From Prevotella sp. UBA2725 (lineage in GTDB: Bacteria > Bacteroidota > Bacteroidia > Bacteroidales > Bacteroidaceae): a stretch of 64,000 nt of DNA. The translations under genes were made by a program, and so were the position numbers. The stretch covers positions 85,597 through 149,596 of the forward strand of contig DEKJ01000063.1 in assembly GCA_002353825.1 (NCBI GenBank), read 5' to 3'. Shown one piece after another: positions 58,457 to 64,000 of this stretch (its first letter is position 1; each line of letters opens with the position of its first letter). Under the pieces are notes generated by a model, which saw only the letters and a list, made by a program, of their open reading frames with translations, was not told the DNA's origin and did no database searches.

Positions 58457-59965
58457 TTAGATCTCTTTCAGATCCACCATGTCGTGGTGCTTCTCATGAC
58501 GCTCTTTCACGAGTTTGAGGAGCTTCTCCTTGCGTTTCGGCTGGATGAGACGACGGACGAAGATGTTCGGGATAGCCACACCAAGAGCAATGAAGAGGAT
58601 CACAAGCGAAGCCTTGATAGCCCAGTTGAAGGCGAAGGTGAGCTCACCAATGACACCATCCATCTGAATGAATCCGAAGAGCGAACGATACATCATCACA
58701 CCGGGAATCATAGGGATAACCGAAGGAATGGCAATGACCTGGTGAGGGATGTGGTGGATATGCTGCGACTTTGTTGCGATAAGACTGGCTACTGCCGAAC
58801 CTACGAAGGAACCGATGATGATACCCTGGTCGAGACCGATGTTACCATTGGACGGACCAAGGTTGACGAAGTTGCGTGTGCAGACGGCGATGATACCCGT
58901 CACAGCGAGCACCGGCATGATACGCTTCGGCGTATTGTAGATCGTAGCGAAGCCCATGGATGAGATAGCTGCAGCGATGGCATAGTCGAGGAACGTGTTG
59001 TGCGGGGTCATCGAGAGGTCCTTGACAAAGTTGTCGATGCCGCAGATCTGAATGGCAAACACGATACCAAACGACATGGCGATGATGATCATCAGCGTGA
59101 TCATGGCGCGCGTGATACCCACTCGTACATGGTTTGACACCATATCGGTCACGAAGTTGATCAAAGGCACACCAGGCACGATGAACAGCGTGCAAGCCAT
59201 CAGCGGATGATAAGGCGTATCAGAATGGAGGAACGAAGGCACAGCTGCTGCTACCGTGGGGTTCAGACTGATGAATGTCGTGAGCCAGCAGATAAGTGTG
59301 GCGACGAATGCACTGATAGCGATGCCTACATAACCATTCCAATGAAGCTTGCCGAGATACATCTTCAGGCGGAAGCCAAGGATAGCGGGGATGGAAGCAT
59401 AGAAGAAAGCGGGCCAGTCGCAACCGAACTGCACACAGAAGCCACCACACGCAAAACCGGCACAGATAGCGATCATCCACGGCGAATACTGCTTGTGGAC
59501 ATGCTTCAGCGCTTCGAACTCCTGCTCATAACGGTCAAGGCTCCAGTCCTCACGGATAGCCGTCCACAGCATCTTACTGATCTTCGAGATGACCGTGAAC
59601 TCCACGCAGTGAGAATCCACGCGCTGATACTTTGAGAATGAGTGAGTCTCATCGGAGAGGTTCACCATGATGATATCAAAGTTGAGACTGATGTGGATGT
59701 ACTCCTCTGGCAGCCCGAGATAAGCCTCACAACGCTTCATGTTTCGCAAGATACGCTCGCAGTCGGCATTGCTCGCCATGAGCATGGCACCGGTACGCAC
59801 GAGGAGGTCGAGCTTGCGGCGGAGGACCTGTACAGAGTTCTCCTCCTCATCGCGAACAGTCTCATGGTCCACAAGCCGCTCCTCAAGTTTAGTGATGCGC
59901 TCTGCATGTTCGTCTTGCGTGTCCTTATGACCTTTTAAGAATCCGAATATGTCTTTTGTTTCCAT
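58457..59965 (-). CDS. ThrE/YjjP-YjjB fusion exporter
   Basis: 502 residues. A cytoplasmic N-terminus with a coiled coil (about 15-60) leads into the DUF1212 (YjjP-like) domain with soluble and membrane parts (about 60-320), then the DUF3815 (YjjB-like) membrane domain (about 330-490). About ten membrane segments. Fused members export threonine and serine in Corynebacterium (ThrE), and the split E. coli pair YjjPB exports succinate. The conserved FIVPGVPLINFVTD and IPSVIPMIPGVMMY are visible. Which substrate applies here is open; see the neighbouring AspT-type gene. Confidence 0.9.
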   Translation of the reverse strand: METKDIFGFLKGHKDTQDEHAERITKLEERLVDHETVRDEEENSVQVLRRKLDLLVRTGAMLMASNADCERILRNMKRCEAYLGLPEEYIHISLNFDIIMVNLSDETHSFSKYQRVDSHCVEFTVISKISKMLWTAIREDWSLDRYEQEFEALKHVHKQYSPWMIAICAGFACGGFCVQFGCDWPAFFYASIPAILGFRLKMYLGKLHWNGYVGIAISAFVATLICWLTTFISLNPTVAAAVPSFLHSDTPYHPLMACTLFIVPGVPLINFVTDMVSNHVRVGITRAMITLMIIIAMSFGIVFAIQICGIDNFVKDLSMTPHNTFLDYAIAAAISSMGFATIYNTPKRIMPVLAVTGIIAVCTRNFVNLGPSNGNIGLDQGIIIGSFVGSAVASLIATKSQHIHHIPHQVIAIPSVIPMIPGVMMYRSLFGFIQMDGVIGELTFAFNWAIKASLVILFIALGVAIPNIFVRRLIQPKRKEKLLKLVKERHEKHHDMVDLKEI

Positions 59966-60034
59966 TATTCAAACTAAAGATAATACTGATAATATAATTT
60001 CTGAAGATATTGTTTTCACAAGGATTATTTTTTC

Positions 60035-60190
60035 TTCACACGGATTTTAAAGATCTTAATGATTTTCGGCTTCGCCGATTACGCGCTGATTGATGCGTAG
60101 CCGCTTGCGGCGTAGCCATCTTTAAAATCTTTAAGATCCGTGTGAGAATAAATCTCCGTGTGAGAATAAATCTCCGTGTGAGAAAAAATC
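60035..60190. repeat. Long inverted repeat with 18 bp tandem copies
   Basis: CACACGGATTTTAAAGATCT (60037 onward) and TTTAAAATCTTTAAGATCCG then TGTG (60121-60144) are inverted copies of 23 bp with two mismatches; two smaller hairpins (CGGCTTCGCCG and GTAGCCGCTTGCGGCGTAG) lie between. Then AATCTCCGTGTGAGAATA is repeated about 2.5 times (60150-60186). It fills the 243 bp between the two exporter genes. Confidence 0.8.
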
Positions 60191-60208
60191 ATTGTGAAAT
60201 CTGCATCC

Positions 60209-61900
60209 TTATGAGAGGAATATCATCATTAAGATTTGGATGGAGATAATGCGCAGCAGCATAGCGAACGGATAGACCGTGGCATAACCCACGGCAGGCG
60301 TGTCGCTCGCAGTACGGTCATTGGCATAAGCCAAAGCCGGCGGGTTCGTGTTGCCACCCGAGAGCACACCGATGAGCGTGTAATAGTTGATGTGGAAGGC
60401 ATAGCGGCCGATGATACCACCGATGAGGATAGGAACCATTGTCATGATAATGCCATAGCCAATCCACTGCAGACCCTGCTCATTGATTAGCGTATGGAAG
60501 AAGTCCTGACCGGCACCAAGACCCACACAAGCCAAAAAGATATTGATACCCATCTCACGCAGCATCATGTTGGCAGAGATCGTGTTGTAAGTAACGAGGT
60601 GATAGCGAGGACCGAAGTAACCCATGAGGATAGCCACGATGAACGGACCACCGGCCAAGCCAAGACGCACAGGCGTGGGGATGCCGGGGATAGGAATCGG
60701 GAGGTTGGCAAGCAGACAGCCGAGCATGATGCCGAAGAAGATCGGGATGAGGTTCGGGTAGTTCAAGCGCTTCATCTGATTACCGAGCACCTTGTCGACC
60801 TTGCTCAGTGCGAGCTCCGATCCCACCACCGTGAGACGGTCGCCAAGCTGCAGGCGCAGATGCGGATGAGCCACAAGATCCACACCGTTACGGTTGACAC
60901 GCGTCACCGTAGCATGGAAGTTGCCATTGATATCGAGCGAGACGAGGGTCTTACCCTGAAGCTCCGGACGGGTGACGATGATACGGCGCGAGATCAGCTC
61001 CTTCTCAAACTGGCTCCAGTCGACCTCTGCGGGCTGACCGATGAGTGCCGTCACGGCATCGATATCCTGCGGTGCCACGACCACGAGGAGCTTGTCGTGA
61101 AGATGGAGACGAGTCTGACCATTGACGATAGCGTTATGATTCTCGTTGTCGTGACTGACGATACGCGAGATCATGAAGTGGCGGCCAACGATATGCTTGA
61201 CCTCACTCACCGGGAGGTTGTCGATACGCTCGTTGGTGACCTCCAAGGTGATGGAGCGCACAGCGAGGAGCTCGGGCTGACCCTCGCCAGTCTCAGCCGT
61301 CTTCTCCTCCTCCGACGGTTTGATGCGAAGGATGAAGCGCAAGAGGATGAACGCAAGGATGACACCGATGACACCCATCGGGTAAGCCAGTGCATAGCCT
61401 GTAGCGATGTCAGGACTCTCCACGCCCTTGATGCTGAAGAAAGCCTGCTGGGCTGCACCCATCCCCGGTGTGTTCGTCACGGCACCCGAGAGAATACCGA
61501 CGATAGCGGTGATCGGCGTGCCGGTAGCGTAATAGACGCCGACAGCCGTGAAGATACTGATGAAGATGGTGATGAGCACGAGCATGTTCAGCTGCAGTCC
61601 GCCTTTCTTGAACGAAGCAAAGAAGCCCGGGCCCACCTGAAGACCCAACGAATAGACGAAGAGCACAAGACCAAACTCACGGAGGAAGTGAAGCAGCTCT
61701 ACGTTAAGATTGAGATTGAAATAGCCAAACACGATGCCGACGATGAGCACCCACGTGAGGCCTAAAGAGATGTTCTTGACCTTTATCCGGCCCAACAACA
61801 AACCAAGGGTGATGACCAAGGCAAGGATAAAGATGGAGTGAGAAACGCCGCCGCCCCAATAAGCGTGCGAGCCTTCAAACAATGTCCTGATGAAATCCAT
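60209..61900 (-). CDS. AspT/YbjL-family (AAE) putative anion exporter
   Basis: 563 residues. The aspartate:alanine exchanger layout is clear: about five membrane segments, two cytosolic TrkA-C/RCK-C domains (about 205-375), then six more membrane segments. Duplicated signatures ILSGAVTNTPGMGAAQQ and GVLSGGNTNPPALAYAND are seen. Relatives include AspT, E. coli YbjL (glutamate) and SucE (succinate exporter) of Corynebacterium. Probably a dicarboxylate or amino-acid exporter. Upstream lies a 450 bp palindrome-rich gap. Confidence 0.9.
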   Translation of the reverse strand: MDFIRTLFEGSHAYWGGGVSHSIFILALVITLGLLLGRIKVKNISLGLTWVLIVGIVFGYFNLNLNVELLHFLREFGLVLFVYSLGLQVGPGFFASFKKGGLQLNMLVLITIFISIFTAVGVYYATGTPITAIVGILSGAVTNTPGMGAAQQAFFSIKGVESPDIATGYALAYPMGVIGVILAFILLRFILRIKPSEEEKTAETGEGQPELLAVRSITLEVTNERIDNLPVSEVKHIVGRHFMISRIVSHDNENHNAIVNGQTRLHLHDKLLVVVAPQDIDAVTALIGQPAEVDWSQFEKELISRRIIVTRPELQGKTLVSLDINGNFHATVTRVNRNGVDLVAHPHLRLQLGDRLTVVGSELALSKVDKVLGNQMKRLNYPNLIPIFFGIMLGCLLANLPIPIPGIPTPVRLGLAGGPFIVAILMGYFGPRYHLVTYNTISANMMLREMGINIFLACVGLGAGQDFFHTLINEQGLQWIGYGIIMTMVPILIGGIIGRYAFHINYYTLIGVLSGGNTNPPALAYANDRTASDTPAVGYATVYPFAMLLRIISIQILMMIFLS

Positions 61901-61974
61901 TTTATGTATTATTGCAATAATTTTCGAGCGTAATGATATGATGCCTTTTGTGCAGTGCCCAGTCTATTAGCGTA

Positions 61975-62335
61975 GTGCCTCGGAGAGGCACACTCTTTCA
62001 TAACCCCAGGCTAAGAGAGCGTAGCGAACGCAGCCTGGGGTTTAGGCTAAGAACGGATTAACTGATTTTCAGCCTCGGAGAGGCTGACTGCGCCTTGGCG
62101 CGCTATGCTAACATATGATAAAAGCCATTAAAAGCATTGCGCACTACCGTGCAACCTGCCTCTCCGAGGCGGGAGGTTAGCCGTCACAACCCCACTCCTT
62201 ACATCCCCAGTCTGCGTCGCTGCGCTCCTTAGACTGGGGTTATGCAGAGTCAGCCTCTCCGAGGCTGTTTCTCTGAGGCAGAATTTCAAACACTCCCCCG
62301 AGGCTTATTCACAGACGCACTACCGTGCAGCCACC
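61975..62335. repeat. Cluster of palindromic repeats
   Basis: Four GCCTCGGAGAGGC palindromes (61975, 62070, 62158, 62251, in both orientations). Two long hairpins: ACCCCAGGCT...AGCCTGGGGT (62003-62041) and CCCCAGTCT...AGACTGGGG (62205-62239). Two copies of GCACTACCGTGCA (62141 and 62317). The whole gap 61901-62415 holds no gene. If the minus promoter at 62355 serves the exporter, this cluster forms a structured leader. Confidence 0.85.
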
Positions 62336-62354
62336 ATCGTATCAAAAACCACTG

Positions 62355-62362
62355 CAAAGTTA
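62355..62362 (-). promoter_or_regulatory. Possible minus-strand promoter for the exporter gene
   Basis: CAAAGTTA on the plus strand reads TAACTTTG on the minus strand, 455 bp from the start at 61900. No clear upstream box was seen. It is the best candidate found between 61900 and 62400. Confidence 0.4.
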
Positions 62363-62383
62363 CGACTTTTTTGAGGATTATTA

Positions 62384-62391
62384 TAATTTTG
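62384..62391 (+). promoter_or_regulatory. TAnnTTTG promoter of the gene at 62416
   Basis: TAATTTTG, 24 bp before the ATG at 62416. It rejects the longer frame starting at 62242, which would read through the repeat cluster. Confidence 0.6.
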
Positions 62392-62415
62392 CACTTACAA
62401 ATACGTAAAAACGAA

Positions 62416-63129
62416 ATGAAAAGACTTCTTTTCCTCCTCTCGCTCCTCTGTTTGCTCTCGCTCCGAGCCTCCGCCATCAACCTCGACTCACTGATGAATG
62501 TTGAGAAAAAGGAAGCGCACAAGATACCGCGGCAGGTCTTCTCTTTCGAGTTCAACCTCAATACAGCGACCGATCTAACATATTCCTATCAGTTTGACTA
62601 TCAGTGGTATGCATTGAAATATATGGGTATCGGCTTCGGTATGGAATATGACCGAAACGATGTTGCAGCCCAGCAGGATAGAGACGAGGAGCATGGCTAT
62701 GCCACTTCCTATGATAAAGATGCAGTAGTCCGCCTTAATTTTCTTCCGATGCTTTGTTTTCGCACACCGACCGTGTGGTTCTCTCACGACCGATCGTGGG
62801 GTATGATGCTGCGCTTCGATCCGATGCTCGTCATGTCAGTGCCTAAGAACGATGTGATGTGGATTACAGCCGAGCCTATCCCCGGCACACCCTATTATCA
62901 CGAAGACAACGTGAAGGTGAAGAACCATGGCGGCAAATGGCTCGCCTGGCGCCTCCGTTATGCCCTTTCGTTCTACAATGAGCTTGCAATGATCTCCATT
63001 GGCGTCAGTTTCTCCGATTATAACATCTATTCGTGCCGCAACCACATGATATATAATGGTGAGCAGATTTTTGACCGCGGCTTTGGCCACACCACCACAG
63101 TCTTCATATCGCTTGGTGCGTGCCTATAG
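62416..63129 (+). CDS. Exported protein, probable outer-membrane beta-barrel
   Basis: 237 residues from ATG 62416. The signal peptide FLLSLLCLLSLRASA is followed by alternating hydrophobic/polar strands with many aromatic residues (TDLTYSYQFDYQWYALKYMG, WGMMLRFDPMLVMSV, LRYALSFYNELAMISIGVSF), typical of small outer-membrane barrels of Bacteroidota. No named family was recognised. It ends GHTTTVFISLGACL. Confidence 0.7.
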   Translation: MKRLLFLLSLLCLLSLRASAINLDSLMNVEKKEAHKIPRQVFSFEFNLNTATDLTYSYQFDYQWYALKYMGIGFGMEYDRNDVAAQQDRDEEHGYATSYDKDAVVRLNFLPMLCFRTPTVWFSHDRSWGMMLRFDPMLVMSVPKNDVMWITAEPIPGTPYYHEDNVKVKNHGGKWLAWRLRYALSFYNELAMISIGVSFSDYNIYSCRNHMIYNGEQIFDRGFGHTTTVFISLGACL

Positions 63130-63134
63130 ATATT

Positions 63135-63178
63135 GCGATTGCAGTTGAATCGCAGTGCGATTCTTATTGAATCGCAAC
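63135..63178. repeat. Tandem array, exact 22 bp period (GCGATT family)
   Basis: Two units, at 63135 and 63157: GCGATTGCAGTTGAATCGCA and GCGATTCTTATTGAATCGCA, each followed by two bases. It lies 5 bp after the preceding stop codon. Confidence 0.75.
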
Positions 63179-63180
63179 AA

Positions 63181-63228
63181 CCTTGCAGACCTTGCACCTT
63201 GCAAACCTTGCAATAAGGTTTTTCTAAG
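63181..63228. repeat. AAGGTTTGCAAGGT repeat, copy 5 (inverted)
   Basis: CCTTGCAGACCTTGCACCTT then GCAAACCTTGCAATAAGGTT then TTTCTAAG, the reverse complement of the other copies. Confidence 0.85.
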
Positions 63229-63357
63229 AAGGAGACGATGAGAATTCATGTCGCGAACATTATATATTTTTTATTTAATAACAATGTATATAAGTACTAT
63301 ATTAGTATTTATCATAACATAATTATTATAAAGAACACCAAGATGAAGAAAAAAGGT

Positions 63358-63445
63358 CTCGGTTTTCGGGTTGATAGCTTGACCCAGCCTCGGAGAGGCT
63401 GTTTGGTGATCATCAATCCAAATTCCGGGAAACCCAAAAGAGCAT
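63358..63445. repeat. GGTTTTCGGGTTGAT element with GCCTCGGAGAGGC palindrome
   Basis: GGTTTTCGGGTTGATAG (63361) is followed by CAGCCTCGGAGAGGCTG (63385-63401). The open frame through it (34 codons from 63344) is judged incidental. The gap 63130-63642 holds only repeats, an AT-rich stretch (63245-63340) and the promoter at 63601. Confidence 0.6.
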
Positions 63446-63473
63446 AAAGAGGAGAACCGAATATTTTGGGGTT

Positions 63474-63562
63474 GGAAAAAGCTTAATGCAAGGTTTGCAA
63501 GGTGCAAGGTTTGCAAGGTTGAAAAATTGAAATAATGAAATAATGAAAGCCTGAAACAATGA
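63474..63562. repeat. AAGGTTTGCAAGGT repeat (copy 6) joined to a TTGAAATAATGAAA repeat
   Basis: GGAAAAAGCTTAATGCAAGG then TTTGCAAGGTGCAAGGTTTG then CAAGGTTG runs straight into GAAAAATTGAAATAATGAAA and TAATGAAAGCC. It shows two repeat families abutting. Confidence 0.8.
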
Positions 63563-63600
63563 AAACACTCTGATTGTTTTAATAAGTCAGAATTCTTTCT

Positions 63601-63608
63601 TACCTTTG
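63601..63608 (+). promoter_or_regulatory. TAnnTTTG promoter of the last gene
   Basis: TACCTTTG followed by TCG, 34 bp before the ATG at 63643. Confidence 0.6.
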
Positions 63609-63642
63609 TCGTTACAATTGAATTAAGAACGTAATCAAAACA

Positions 63643-63993
63643 ATGATACAAGACTACAACATCGATAAGATTATAAAGCAGCTTCCAGACGTCTCGCTCG
63701 ACCACTTGGAAAAGATGTATCAGAACTATTGCTATGAACGCGACTTCATGGGCTTATCGGTCCCACAGAAGCTTCTTACGGCGCTGCTCAAAGAAATTGA
63801 GGCCAAGAAAAAGCCATCTCCTACTAAATTAATTGGCAAAGCCGCTGAAGTGCAGAAACAGGAAGAAATGCGGAAAGCGGCATGGGAAGAGAGAAAAAAA
63901 GAGCTATCAGAGAATCCGATTGACGAAAATGAGAGGTTAAGAGGCCTATTACATCAAGCCGAAGCAAAAAACTATAACGACCTGTACGGTTGA
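63643..63993 (+). CDS. Small hypothetical protein
   Basis: 116 residues, complete, stop at 63991-63993. No signal or membrane segment. The N-terminal half looks globular (IDKIIKQLPDVSLDHLEKMY); the C-terminal half is highly charged and helical (AAEVQKQEEMRKAAWEERKK). It has its own promoter. No family recognised. Confidence 0.6.
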   Translation: MIQDYNIDKIIKQLPDVSLDHLEKMYQNYCYERDFMGLSVPQKLLTALLKEIEAKKKPSPTKLIGKAAEVQKQEEMRKAAWEERKKELSENPIDENERLRGLLHQAEAKNYNDLYG

Positions 63994-64000
63994 AAATCCC

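Noticed and set aside
60494..61765. Long open frame on the plus strand opposite the AspT-type exporter (423 codons)
   Set aside because: Antisense shadow of a clear membrane protein; the translation is a His/Asp/Arg/Thr-rich string typical of reverse-complemented membrane codons.
63238..63447. 69-codon frame, or its 34-codon C-terminal part from 63344
   Set aside because: It runs through an AT-rich stretch and then through the GCCTCGGAGAGGC palindrome element; the residues are those of a repeat and no promoter precedes it.

Overview
The window is a 64 kb piece of a Bacteroidota chromosome, most likely from the Prevotellaceae. Four things suggest this. Promoters follow the TTTG-N18 to 21-TAnnTTTG pattern of Bacteroides and Prevotella. 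Most starts lack a Shine-Dalgarno sequence. Several proteins belong to Bacteroidota-typical families (DUF4348-like, DUF6722-like, Nudix-type AraR, PAP2-beta-barrel). The menaquinone gene order is the one usual in this phylum. I saw no rRNA, tRNA, CRISPR array, transposase or integrase. Genus-level assignment is inference.

Layout. 1-1.4 kb: the end of a ParA-type ATPase and its partner protein, flanked by palindromic repeats. 1.45-3.5 kb: menC-menE, the last two steps of o-succinylbenzoate activation. 3.9-9.5 kb: housekeeping run SPOR lipoprotein-ruvX-def-TPR protein-thrS on the minus strand. 9.7-10.6 kb: a three-gene envelope-stress-type cassette (YtxH-like, YqjE/holin-like, small basic protein). 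10.6-13.3 kb: DUF4348 lipoprotein-murB-MBL hydrolase. 13.4-14.5 kb: pheS. 14.9-24.2 kb: a complete L-arabinose operon (galM, Na+/sugar symporter, araR, araD, araA, araB, GH51 arabinofuranosidase), followed by transketolase, which feeds the resulting pentose phosphate onward. 26.4-26.9 kb: an isolated transcription unit with a near-ideal promoter that encodes only a 30-residue membrane peptide. 27-35.7 kb: a two-component system divergent from a TolC-MFP-RND efflux operon ending in a PAP2-beta-barrel protein. 35.7-40 kb: menI-DUF6722-34aa-menF-menD-menB, the other half of menaquinone synthesis. 40.2-48.4 kb: lysS, gpsA, pgi, a HAD phosphatase, an exported protein, mnmA, cvfB and a Nudix hydrolase. 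48.5-51.2 kb: a His/Cys-rich membrane peptide with a TonB-dependent receptor, probably for a metal. 51.3-56.2 kb: an AraC regulator divergent from a TolC-HlyD-MFS efflux operon. 56.3-58.3 kb: an AT-rich accessory islet with two toxin-antitoxin-like pairs and a lipoprotein, each bounded by copies of dispersed repeats. 58.4-61.9 kb: two exporters (fused ThrE/YjjP-YjjB type and AspT/SucE type) that together suggest dicarboxylate or amino-acid export. 62.4-64 kb: an outer-membrane-beta-barrel-like protein and a small unknown protein among repeats.

The most unusual property of the window is its load of short dispersed repeats. I counted eight copies of a GTGGCCGCC palindrome (one inside the PAP2 coding sequence), six copies of an AAGGTTTGCAAGGT repeat, several GCCTCGGAGAGGC palindromes, a MITE-like element with about 31 bp terminal inverted repeats, and five tandem arrays of different or related sequence that all have an exact 22 bp period. 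A 29 nt element is shared, with two differences, by the leaders of menC and the response-regulator gene. These patterns, the 30-residue peptide unit, the probable AraR operator, the exporter pair and the repeat-punctuated toxin islet are the items most worth checking.
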